From contig NZ_CP095045.1 in the NCBI RefSeq assembly GCF_022919155.1, positions 2,480,001 through 2,544,000 on the forward strand: 64,000 nucleotides of DNA. The letters run 5' to 3'. This document shows, piece by piece, positions 24,636-32,252 of this stretch; within the stretch, counting starts at the first letter, position 1, and each line of letters begins with the position of its first letter. Under the pieces are notes generated by a model, which was given only the letters and a program-made list of their open reading frames with translations, was not told where the DNA came from and did no database searches. The DNA comes from Leucobacter allii (lineage in GTDB: Bacteria > Actinomycetota > Actinomycetes > Actinomycetales > Microbacteriaceae). Position numbers and translations under genes: made by a program.

Positions 24636-24971
24636 ATGCCCAGCCCCGAGTTCGTCGACGCCGTGCTCGCCGTCGTCGCGCGCATCCCCGAGGGGCGCGT
24701 GATGACCTACGGCGACGTCGGCATCGCGATCGGTTCGGAGGCGCCCCGCGCCGTCGGGCGGGTCATGGCCCTCTACGGGCACGCCGCGCCGTGGTGGCGC
24801 GTGGTGCCCGCGAGCGGGCTGCCCCCGCAGGGCCACGCGCGGCTCGCGCTGCCCCACTACCTCGCCGAGGGCACGCCGCTCCGGCGCGCCGACGACGAGG
24901 ACTACCGGATCGCCCTGTCCTCGGCCCGGCTGCCCTACACCCACGAGATCTACGCGGAGGTCGCCCTGTGA
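24636..24971 (+). CDS. Alkyltransferase-like protein (ATL), MGMT fold
   Basis: 111-residue single-domain relative of O6-methylguanine-DNA methyltransferase. The helix-turn-helix and DNA-flipping part is present (PEGRVMTYGDVGIAIG, APRAVGRVMALYG), but the reactive Cys of the PCHR site is replaced: the motif reads APWWRVVPASG, with Trp in the Cys position. Such ATL proteins bind O6-alkylguanine without repairing it and flag it to nucleotide excision repair. Its stop overlaps the start of the next gene as GTGA, so the two products are probably made together. Confidence 0.92.
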   Translation: MPSPEFVDAVLAVVARIPEGRVMTYGDVGIAIGSEAPRAVGRVMALYGHAAPWWRVVPASGLPPQGHARLALPHYLAEGTPLRRADDEDYRIALSSARLPYTHEIYAEVAL

Positions 24972-25906
24972 CGACGCCACCCGATGCGCGGCCAGACGCC
25001 GACGCGCCCCGACCCCTCCGCCTCGGATTCCCGCGGGGCGTCGCGCCGAGCACCTGGGCCAGGCGGTGGAAGGCGGCCACGCCCGGCCGGGTGCTGGAAC
25101 TCGTGCCCCTCGATACGGCCTACGGCTCCGCCCGAGACGCCGCCGATCCCGCGACCGCCGAGGCGGCCGCGAGCTGCGATGTGCTCATCGAGCGCACGTC
25201 CCCGGGCGCCCGACCGGCGGACACGGAGCGCTCCGAGGCGGGGCCCGGCGGTGCCGGTGCCGGCGGTGCCGGCGGTGCCGGTGCCGGCGGCGGCACGGGA
25301 TCGCGGCATGCGATCCGCCTGTACGCCGAAGTCCTCGCCCTCGTCGTGCCGCGGGATCACGAGCTGGCGGAGCAGGACGATGCGGGCCCCGAGGACCTCG
25401 GCCTCGTGACGCTGCTCGACCACCCCGACCACCACCCGAGCTGGCCAGCCGCCGCGCCCTGGGCCGAGCCCGCGTGGATGCCGGCCGGCCCCGAGGCGGC
25501 GCTGGCGCTCGTCGCGACGGGCGCCGGCGCGATGCTGCTGCCGCTGCCGCTCGCGAGGCACCTCGCGAGCAAGCGCGAGCACGTCGTGCTGCCGCTGCGC
25601 GCCGCGCCGGGCGAGGCGCAGCTGGAGGGCTCCGTCGTCTGGGCGGTGTGGGATCGGGAACGGGACGACGCCACGGTGCAGCATCTCGCCGGGATCCTCC
25701 GCGGGCGCACCGCGGGCAGTTCCCGGGAGTCGGCGCGCGAGGAGGCGCGGAGCACGGCGCGCGAGCCGCGCACCCGTGAGCAGCCCCGGAAGGCCGCCCC
25801 GAAGCTCAAGCCGAACTCGCGCGGCGCGCAGCTGCAGGCCGCGAAGGAGAAGGCCGAGCGCAAGCGCGCGGAGGCCAGACAGGCGAAGCGGCGCAAGCGG
25901 CGCTGA
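24968..25906 (+). CDS. LysR-type substrate-binding-domain protein lacking the DNA-binding domain
   Basis: 312-residue protein. After a short leader it reads LRLGFPRGVAPSTWARRWKA, the opening of a LysR effector-binding domain, and continues with ALVVPRDHELAEQDD and GAGAMLLPLPLARHLA. No winged helix precedes it. A Gly/Ala-rich insertion (about residues 92-108) interrupts the domain, and the last 60 residues are a highly basic Lys/Arg/Ala tail (KPNSRGAQLQAAKEKAERKR) that could contact nucleic acid. It is translationally coupled to the ATL gene. Function unknown; a ligand- or DNA-associated accessory protein is possible. Confidence 0.75.
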   Translation: MTTPPDARPDADAPRPLRLGFPRGVAPSTWARRWKAATPGRVLELVPLDTAYGSARDAADPATAEAAASCDVLIERTSPGARPADTERSEAGPGGAGAGGAGGAGAGGGTGSRHAIRLYAEVLALVVPRDHELAEQDDAGPEDLGLVTLLDHPDHHPSWPAAAPWAEPAWMPAGPEAALALVATGAGAMLLPLPLARHLASKREHVVLPLRAAPGEAQLEGSVVWAVWDRERDDATVQHLAGILRGRTAGSSRESAREEARSTAREPRTREQPRKAAPKLKPNSRGAQLQAAKEKAERKRAEARQAKRRKRR

Positions 25907-25993
25907 GCGCGCCGCGATCGGCGGACCGGAGCCCGGCGATCCGTTCCGGGTTCCGGCTTCGGTTCCGCGTCGGCTCAGGCGTCGGCTTCGGGG

Positions 25994-26884
25994 TCAGAGC
26001 TCCGATGCCGGCACGTCGAAGGTGCCGCAGGCGGTGGGTCCCTGCTCGTAGCCCGTCATGAACCAGCGCTGCCGCTGCTCCGAGGTGCCGTGCGTGAAGC
26101 GCTCGGGATCCACGCCGACGCCCGCCGACTCCATGATGTGGTCGTCGCCCACGGCCGCCGCGGCGCTCATCGCGTCGGCGATCTGCTGCTCGGTGACGGG
26201 CTTGAGGAAGGGCACTCCGCCGTCATCGGCGACGGTCGAAGCGTTCTGCACCCAGGCGCCCGCGAAGCAGTCGGCCTGGAGCTCGAGCCGCACCGATCCC
26301 GAGCTCGCCCCGGTCTCGCGGCCGGCGCCCTGCAGTGAGCCGATCAGATTCGAGATGTGGTGCCCCCACTCGTGCGCGAGCACGTACATCTGCGCGAGGG
26401 AGCCGTCGGAGGCGCCGTACTGGCTGCTCAGCGTGTCGAAGAAGGCGACGTCGACGTAGATCGTCTCGTCGGCGGGGCAGTAGAACGGACCGGTCGCGGA
26501 CGATGCGGCGCCGCAGCCCGACTGGGTCTGGCCGCTGAAGAGCACGACCGGGCCGGGTGCCCGGTAGTTGCCGACCTGAGTCGCCCAGTAGCGGTCGAGC
26601 GCGTCGGCGGTCGCGGCCATGCGGCACTCCGCGTCGGTGTTCGCGTCGGCCCCGCTCTCGCAGCCGACGAGCTCGCCGCTCTGCTCCGCGGCGATCGGGC
26701 CGGAGCCGACGAGATCCTCCGCGAGCGGTTGGAACGGCATGAGGTTGATGCCGAGGAGCTGCGAGCCGATGGCCAGCAGGATCACGACGAGTCCGCCCCC
26801 GCCGGCGATCATGCCGCCGCGCTTCGCCCCGCTGCGCTTGGACACCTTGCTCGTGTCGATCCTGACGTTGTCGTTGAAGGTCAT
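25994..26884 (-). CDS. YpfJ-type neutral zinc metallopeptidase, membrane anchored
   Basis: 296-residue protein with a cytoplasmic N-terminus, one transmembrane helix at about residues 27-45 (GGGLVVILLAIGSQLL) and an extracellular peptidase domain. The zinc-binding HExxH is in LAHEWGHHISN near residue 171, followed by LELQADCFAGAWVQ with a third ligand region and FTHGTSEQRQRWFMTGYEQG near the C-terminus. This is the layout of family PF04228. A minus-strand TACACT lies about 38 nt before the ATG, which has GAGGAAG in front. Substrate unknown. Confidence 0.92.
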   Translation of the reverse strand: MTFNDNVRIDTSKVSKRSGAKRGGMIAGGGGLVVILLAIGSQLLGINLMPFQPLAEDLVGSGPIAAEQSGELVGCESGADANTDAECRMAATADALDRYWATQVGNYRAPGPVVLFSGQTQSGCGAASSATGPFYCPADETIYVDVAFFDTLSSQYGASDGSLAQMYVLAHEWGHHISNLIGSLQGAGRETGASSGSVRLELQADCFAGAWVQNASTVADDGGVPFLKPVTEQQIADAMSAAAAVGDDHIMESAGVGVDPERFTHGTSEQRQRWFMTGYEQGPTACGTFDVPASEL

Positions 26885-26954
26885 CGCGGCTTCCTCGGCT
26901 CGGGACGGTGATGCTGGTCCCAGTGTATGGCCAGCCGCCGGCGTGCCGGGCGCT

Positions 26955-27932
26955 TCACCGCGCGGCGAAGCGGTCCGTGGCGCGCACGAGGGCGTCGACG
27001 ATGCCGGGCTCGCTCGCCGCGTGGCCGGCGTCCGGGATCATCTCCAGCTCCGCCTCGGGCCAGGCCTCGTGGAGATCCCACGCGGTGCGCGGCGGCGTGC
27101 AGACGTCGTAGCGGCCCTGCACGATGACCGCGGGGATGCCGGCGAGCCGCGCGGCCGCATCGAGGATGAGCTGCCCCTCCTCCAGCCAGCCGCCGTGCGA
27201 GAAGTAATGGTTCTCGATGCGGGCGAAGGCGACCGCCGCGGCCGTGTCCTCGCGGGCGTCCGCGATCGCCTCCGCGTCGGGGATGAGCCGGATCGTCGAG
27301 TGCTCCCAGGCGGTCCAGGCGACCCCAGCCGGGACGTGGACGGCGGGATCGGGATCCTCCAGGCGCCGACGGTACGCCGCGAGCAGATCCCCGTGCTCGC
27401 CCTCCGGGATCGCCGCGAGGTAATCCGCCCACGCATCGGGGAAGATCTGGGAGGCGCCCTCCTGATAGAACCAGTCGATCTCGCTGCGGCGCAGCGTGAA
27501 GATCCCGCGCAGCACGAGCTCGGCGACCCGTTCGGGGTGGGTCTGCGCGTAGGCGAGCGCGAGCGTCGACCCCCAGGAGCCCCCGAAGACCTGCCAGCGC
27601 TCGATCCCGAGGTGCTCCCGCAGCCGCTCGATGTCCGCGACGAGGTGCCAGGTGGTGTTCGCCGTCAGATCCGCATCGGGCGCGCCCGCGTGGGGCAGGC
27701 TCCGGCCGCAGCCGCGCTGGTCGAAGAGCACGATCCGGTAGCGCTCGGGATCGAAGTACCTGCGGTGGTCCGGCGCGCACCCTCCGCCCGGCCCGCCGTG
27801 GAGGAAGACGACGGGCTTCCCATCGGGGTTGCCGCAGCTCTCCCAGAAGATCTGCTGGCCGTCGCCGACGTCCAGCCGCCCGAAGGCGTCCGCCTCGATC
27901 GGCGGGTACAGTGCGCGCAGGGCTCCGCTCAT
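26955..27932 (-). CDS. pip: Prolyl aminopeptidase
   Basis: 325-residue alpha/beta hydrolase that removes N-terminal proline from peptides. It has the oxyanion region FLHGGPGGGCAPDHRRYFDP near residue 43, DQRGCGRSLPH, the nucleophile Ser in FGGSWGSTLAL near residue 119, Asp in GRYDVCTPP and His in DAGHAASEPG. The helical cap domain lies between. The family is S33, and all catalytic residues are present. ATG at 27932 follows both a TAGGGT hexamer (6 nt away) and the G-rich spacer GAGGGG. Confidence 0.94.
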   Translation of the reverse strand: MSGALRALYPPIEADAFGRLDVGDGQQIFWESCGNPDGKPVVFLHGGPGGGCAPDHRRYFDPERYRIVLFDQRGCGRSLPHAGAPDADLTANTTWHLVADIERLREHLGIERWQVFGGSWGSTLALAYAQTHPERVAELVLRGIFTLRRSEIDWFYQEGASQIFPDAWADYLAAIPEGEHGDLLAAYRRRLEDPDPAVHVPAGVAWTAWEHSTIRLIPDAEAIADAREDTAAAVAFARIENHYFSHGGWLEEGQLILDAAARLAGIPAVIVQGRYDVCTPPRTAWDLHEAWPEAELEMIPDAGHAASEPGIVDALVRATDRFAAR

Positions 27933-27938
27933 CCCCTC

Positions 27939-27983
27939 ACCCTATCTCCGGCACCGTGCGTCGTGCATCGTGCATCGTGCGTC
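27939..27983 (-). promoter_or_regulatory. pip promoter with heptamer iterons
   Basis: TAGGGT at 27944-27939 lies 6 nt before the ATG. Beginning 11 nt further upstream are four head-to-tail heptamers at 27956-27983 (plus strand GTGCGTC, GTGCATC, GTGCATC, GTGCGTC). They overlap the -35 zone and could be a regulator site or a slippage repeat. Confidence 0.45.
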
Positions 27984-28433
27984 CCGGGGCGTTCCCTCCC
28001 TTTCCCGGTCGCGCCCTCCTCCCTCCTCCCGATCGGGGTCGCTCCGGCACCTCCGCCCGGATCCGGGCCCCTCCGGCACCGCCCTCCCCCTATCCCCGGC
28101 CCCTGATTCAGGCCATTGCGGCACCTCCGCCCGGATCCGGGTCCCTCCGGCACGGTTCTCAGGGTGCTGACCCTGCGAGAGCGACCCGGATCCGGGGACG
28201 GGGATGGCCGGGAATGGGATGGGGTGGGGTGGAAAGTGCGGATGGGGGTGGGGCGGAGAGTGGTGCGGAGGGGATGGGGGCGCGGAAGCCGGACGGAACC
28301 GGAACGGGAACTCGCACGGCAGATCAGACGAGCGCGTGCGGCTGGGACCCAGCGGCAGGGCACGGCGCGAAACAAGCGGCCGAGCTCGACACCCGCCCAG
28401 CGGCCGGGACCCGGCGGCCGCGCTCGGCGCAGG
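27984..28433. other. Long non-coding gap with repeats and G-rich tracts
   Basis: About 450 nt without a credible gene. It contains a 34-nt direct repeat (28046-28079 and 28120-28153, one mismatch), three copies of the palindrome CCGGATCCGG (28057, 28131, 28186), a G-run cluster with a canonical four-tract quadruplex pattern at 28210-28229, and a GC-rich hairpin near 28399-28425 that may terminate the acyl-CoA oxidase transcript. I see no RNA gene. Confidence 0.6.
28046..28153 (+). repeat. 34-nt direct repeat, two copies 74 nt apart
   Basis: Copies at 28046-28079 and 28120-28153 differ at one base (33 of 34). Each contains the palindrome CCGGATCCGG. They lie in the gap between pip and the acyl-CoA oxidase gene. 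Confidence 0.8.
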
Positions 28434-30512
28434 TCAGGCGGACGCGCGCTTCGCCGCCGACTTCTGCTGCGCGCGCAGCTCCTTCTCGTGGATCGGCCAC
28501 GCGCCGGCCGCCCGCTGCGCCTCGACGTAGTCGTGGGCCTCCTGCTGGCGCTCCGCCTCGATGCCCGTGGCGATCTCGGCGCGCAGCAGCTCCGGGGTCA
28601 GTCCGAAGGCATCGACCAGGTCCTGGGCGTGCGGACGCAGGCGCGTGATGAGTCGATCGATGTACGCGGTGATCGACTCGGCGCGGTGCCCCGAGAGCCG
28701 GCCCTGCACGAGGTACCAGGCCGCGTGGGTCTCGATGAGGCCGAGCCCGAAGAGGTCGCGCAGCCAGGTGAGCACCTGGCGGGAGCCCGGGTCCGCGATC
28801 CGCTCGATGGCCTCCGTGAACGCCTCCCACTGCAGCAGCTCGCCGTGGGCGCGCGCCGCCTCGATGAGCTTGTGCTGCTGGGCGTTGAAGGCGTTCTCGT
28901 TCGCGATGGCCTTCGCGCGCTGGTTGCTCTTCGGCACGTCCTTCGTCGCGTCGCGGAGGGCGAGCGCGATCTCCGACACCATGGTCTGCACGCGGTCCGT
29001 CAGCAGGGCGCGCTGCGCCTCGGGGCTGCGCACGCTCTCCACGGACCGCGCGACCTGTCCGAGGTCGGCGATGCTCTGTCCGAGCTGGCGGAGCCCGAAG
29101 CGGCTCACCCGGTCACCGAGCTGGCTCGCGACGGCCTTCGCGAGCGCCGCACGGTCGGCGTTCTTGAACTGCGCCGAGTAATCGGTGAGCAGGCGCTTGC
29201 CCACGAGCTGCAGCAGTACGTTGTTGTCGCCCTCGAAGGTCGCGTAGATGTCGAGGTCGGCTCGCAGCCCCGTGAGCCGATTCTTGCCGATGAAGCCGGC
29301 GCCGCCGCAGGCCTCGCGCGCCTCCTGGAGCGTCTCGAGCGCGGCCCAGGTGGAGAGCGGCTTGAGCGCCGCGGCGAGCGTCTCCAGGTCCTCGCGGTTC
29401 TCGTCCGTGTCCCGGGTGTCCGAGAAGACCTCGTCGAAGACGGTGAGGAGCTTCTCGTCGGCGAAGGTCATCGCGTAGGTCTGGGCGATCCGGGGAATGA
29501 GTCGCCGCTGGTGCTGCCCGTAGTCGAGCAGCACCGTCTCCCGGCTCGAGGCGCCGGGGAACTGCCGGCGCTCGTTCCCGTAGCGCACCGCGATCGCGAG
29601 CGCCGCCGACATGGCACGCGCCGCGGAGCCGTCGAGCGATACGCGCCCCTGCACGAGCGTGCCGATCATCGTGAAGAAGCGGCGGCCCGGGCTCTCGATG
29701 CCGGAGCTGTAGGTGCCGTCGGCCGCCACGTCGCCGTAGCGGTTGAGCAGGTTCGTGCGGGGGATGCGCACGTGGTCGAAGTGCAGGCGCCCGTTGTCGA
29801 TGCCGTTGAGCCCGCCCTTGACGCCGTCGTCCTCGCTGCCGACGCCCGGCAGCAGTTCGCCGTCAGGGGTGCGGATCGGCACGAAGAAGGCGTGCACTCC
29901 GTGGTTCACCCCGCGGGTGATGAGCTGCGCGAAGACGACGGCGGCCTGCCCGTGCAGAGCGGCGTTGCCGAGGAACTCCTTCCAGGCCCCCGCGAAGGGG
30001 GTGTGGATCTCGAACTCCTCGGTCTCGGGGTCGTAGCTCGCGGTGGTGCCGATGGAGGCGACGTCGGAGCCGTGGCCGATCTCGGTCATCGCGAAGGCGC
30101 CGGGGAGCTGCAGGCTCATCACGTCCGGCAGCCAGCGCTCGTGATGCGCGGCGGTGCCGAGGTGCAGGATCGCGGCGCCGAAGAGCCCCCACTGCACCCC
30201 GCTCTTGATCTGCAGCGAGGGATCGGCGAGCACGAGCTCCTGGAACGCCGCGATATTGCCGCCGTGGTTGTCCCCGCCGCCGAGCGCCCGGGGGAAGGCG
30301 CGCTGGATGGCGCCGTGCTCGACGAGGATCCCGAGCTGCCCGAACGCGCGCTCGCGGTGCTCGGCCATCGGCTGGCCCGGGATCGTGTGCAGGCGCGGAT
30401 CGGCGGCGAGCTCGCGCGAGGCGAGACGCTCGGTCTTCCAGGTGCCGAGCAGCGCGTCGCCGACCGCGGCGATGTCGATGCGTGGGGCGGGCTGCGGGGT
30501 GGTGTCGCTCAT
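28434..30512 (-). CDS. Acyl-CoA dehydrogenase/oxidase family protein
   Basis: 692-residue flavoenzyme of acyl-CoA oxidase size (dehydrogenases are about 380-400). The N-terminal alpha domain leads to the flavin-contact motif FAMTEIGHGSDVASIGTTAS near residues 135-154 and a beta domain with FEIHTPFAGAWKEFLGNAAL. The C-terminal half contains EAREACGGAGFIGKNRLTGL and the nearby DIYATFEGDNNVLLQLVGKR, typical of ACOX proteins. The product would introduce a 2,3-double bond into acyl-CoA with FAD, using oxygen or another acceptor. ATG at 30512 follows AAGGAG. No other fatty acid degradation gene is adjacent. Confidence 0.9.
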   Translation of the reverse strand: MSDTTPQPAPRIDIAAVGDALLGTWKTERLASRELAADPRLHTIPGQPMAEHRERAFGQLGILVEHGAIQRAFPRALGGGDNHGGNIAAFQELVLADPSLQIKSGVQWGLFGAAILHLGTAAHHERWLPDVMSLQLPGAFAMTEIGHGSDVASIGTTASYDPETEEFEIHTPFAGAWKEFLGNAALHGQAAVVFAQLITRGVNHGVHAFFVPIRTPDGELLPGVGSEDDGVKGGLNGIDNGRLHFDHVRIPRTNLLNRYGDVAADGTYSSGIESPGRRFFTMIGTLVQGRVSLDGSAARAMSAALAIAVRYGNERRQFPGASSRETVLLDYGQHQRRLIPRIAQTYAMTFADEKLLTVFDEVFSDTRDTDENREDLETLAAALKPLSTWAALETLQEAREACGGAGFIGKNRLTGLRADLDIYATFEGDNNVLLQLVGKRLLTDYSAQFKNADRAALAKAVASQLGDRVSRFGLRQLGQSIADLGQVARSVESVRSPEAQRALLTDRVQTMVSEIALALRDATKDVPKSNQRAKAIANENAFNAQQHKLIEAARAHGELLQWEAFTEAIERIADPGSRQVLTWLRDLFGLGLIETHAAWYLVQGRLSGHRAESITAYIDRLITRLRPHAQDLVDAFGLTPELLRAEIATGIEAERQQEAHDYVEAQRAAGAWPIHEKELRAQQKSAAKRASA

Positions 30513-30658
30513 CGGTGCTCCTTCGGCGTCGCGTCCGAGGCCGCCGCGACGTCGGCGCCCCGGTTCCCGGTGCTGTTCACAGGCTAGGAGGCGGTGCCGT
30601 CGGCGACAAGCGGACCCCCGGGAGCGCACAACGGGGCACCGCGACGCCACCCGATGCG

Positions 30659-30675
30659 ATTGTATGAATCATGCA
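30659..30675 (-). promoter_or_regulatory. -10 and overlapping near-palindrome before the acyl-CoA oxidase gene
   Basis: On the minus strand TACAAT (30664-30659) matches a -10. It is overlapped by the 15-bp near-palindrome TGTATGAATCATGCA (30661-30675, one mismatch between arms), a plausible TetR- or GntR-type operator. The implied leader is about 140 nt. Inferred only. Confidence 0.4.
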
Positions 30676-30692
30676 AAACCGACGGGCCGAAG

Positions 30693-30709
30693 ATGGAGCA
30701 TTGCTCCAT
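30693..30709. terminator. Perfect 17-bp palindrome downstream of the DEAD-box helicase gene
   Basis: ATGGAGCATTGCTCCAT, arms of 8 bp around one base, 8 nt past the helicase stop. It may be a short terminator hairpin or part of the control region of the acyl-CoA oxidase gene. Confidence 0.4.
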
Positions 30710-30716
30710 GGGCGGG

Positions 30717-32252
30717 TCAGAAGCGCTGGCCGGGCGCACCGTCTCCGAAGTACTCGGGCGTGATCCCGGCCTCCGCGAGCATCTCGCGGGTGCGCTGCTG
30801 CCGGGTCCTCGGGATCAGCGTGATGACGCGGCCGCCGCTGCCGGCCCGCCCCGTCCGGCCCGCGCGATGCAGGTACGTCTTGAAGTCCTCCGGCGGATCG
30901 ACCTGCACGACGAGGTCGACGTCGTCGACGTGGATGCCGCGCGCGGCGACATCGGTGGCGACGAGCACGCGCGTGCGGCCCGAGGCGAAGCGGGCGAGGT
31001 TCCGCTCCCGCCTGCCCTGACTGAGATCCCCGTGCAGGGCGGCGACCTCGACCCCCGCCTCCGCGAGCCGCTCCGCGAGTTGCTCGGCGAAGGCCCGGGT
31101 GCGGCAGAACATCAGGATTCGCCCGGGCGACGCGGCGAGCTCCTCGAGCACGCGGGGCTTGTCCTCGCGGAGCACGACGAGCACGCGGTGCTGCACCGCG
31201 GCGGCCTCGGCCTCCTCGGCCTCGTGCACTGCGGGATCGCGGAGGAACTCCGCGACGAGCTCGGAGACGCCGCTGTCGAGCGTCGCGGAGAAGAGCAGCC
31301 GCTGTCCCCCGCGGACGGTGTCGCGGAGCACCCGCTGCACCGGCTCGAGGAAGCCGAGGTCGCACATGTGATCGGCCTCGTCCAGCACCGTCACGCGCAC
31401 CTCCCGCAGATCCAGCTTCCGCCGGTTCACGAGATCCTGCACGCGTCCCGGCGTGCCGATGACGATGTCGATGCCGCGTTCGAGCGCGTGCACCTGCGGG
31501 TCGATCGGCACGCCGCCGACGAGCTGAGCGGTGTAGAAGCCGACGGAGCGCGCGATCGGCTGCACGGTGCGGTCGATCTGCAGTGCGAGCTCCCGCGTCG
31601 GCGCGAGGATCAGCGCCTTCGGATTGCGTCCGACGCGCCGCGGCGCGCGGACGCCGCGCTGCCGTCGCTCCGGCGCGGGGGCCGGATCCCCGGCGAAGAC
31701 GCCCTCGGCTTTCAGCTTCAGGAGCCGCTCGACGAGGGCCGCTCCGAATGCGATGGTCTTGCCCGATCCGGTGCGCGCGCGACCGAGGACGTCGCGGCCG
31801 GCGATCGTGTCGGGAATCGTCGCCGCCTGGATCGGGAACGGGTGTTCGGCCCCGAGCTCCGCGAGCGTGCGGACGATGTTGCCGCCGAGGCCCAGGTCGG
31901 CGAAGCCGAGCCCTGCGACATCGGCGGCGGTCGTCACGCGGGCGTCGAGGCGCGCCGCGGGATCCGGCACCGACCGGGGCGCGGACCTCCGAGAGCGCGC
32001 GCGATCCGGCTGCCCGGCCGCGCGTCCGCCGTCCGCCCGGCCCGCAGCGCGTTCGCGGCCGGGCTTCCCCGCAGCGCGTTCGCGACCCGGCGTCTCCGCG
32101 GTGCGATCCGCCCTCGGTTTCCCCGGTGCGCGCTCCGCTCCCGGGGCCGCGGCGTCGCGGGGGACGCCCGGGGCGCGACGCCGACTCGCCGGCTTCCGCC
32201 CGGGCTCGTAGTTCGCGGGCGGTTTGAACCCTCCGCGGCGGCGCTGCGCCAT
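30717..32252 (-). CDS. DEAD-box ATP-dependent RNA helicase
   Basis: 511-residue RNA helicase. The first 100 residues are a basic, low-complexity tail with repeated GRERAAGKP-like units. The core then has the Q motif (FPIQAATIP), motif I ARTGSGKT near residue 159, Ia (APTRELALQ), Ib (GTPGRVQDL), motif II VLDEADHM near residue 289, motif III FSATL near 320, and the C-terminal domain with FCRTRAFAEQLAERL, VATDVAARGI and HRAGRTGRAG near 460. It unwinds structured RNA in ribosome assembly or decay. Its ATG follows the RND pump stop codon with no gap, so it is probably co-transcribed with it. Confidence 0.94.
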   Translation of the reverse strand: MAQRRRGGFKPPANYEPGRKPASRRRAPGVPRDAAAPGAERAPGKPRADRTAETPGRERAAGKPGRERAAGRADGGRAAGQPDRARSRRSAPRSVPDPAARLDARVTTAADVAGLGFADLGLGGNIVRTLAELGAEHPFPIQAATIPDTIAGRDVLGRARTGSGKTIAFGAALVERLLKLKAEGVFAGDPAPAPERRQRGVRAPRRVGRNPKALILAPTRELALQIDRTVQPIARSVGFYTAQLVGGVPIDPQVHALERGIDIVIGTPGRVQDLVNRRKLDLREVRVTVLDEADHMCDLGFLEPVQRVLRDTVRGGQRLLFSATLDSGVSELVAEFLRDPAVHEAEEAEAAAVQHRVLVVLREDKPRVLEELAASPGRILMFCRTRAFAEQLAERLAEAGVEVAALHGDLSQGRRERNLARFASGRTRVLVATDVAARGIHVDDVDLVVQVDPPEDFKTYLHRAGRTGRAGSGGRVITLIPRTRQQRTREMLAEAGITPEYFGDGAPGQRF

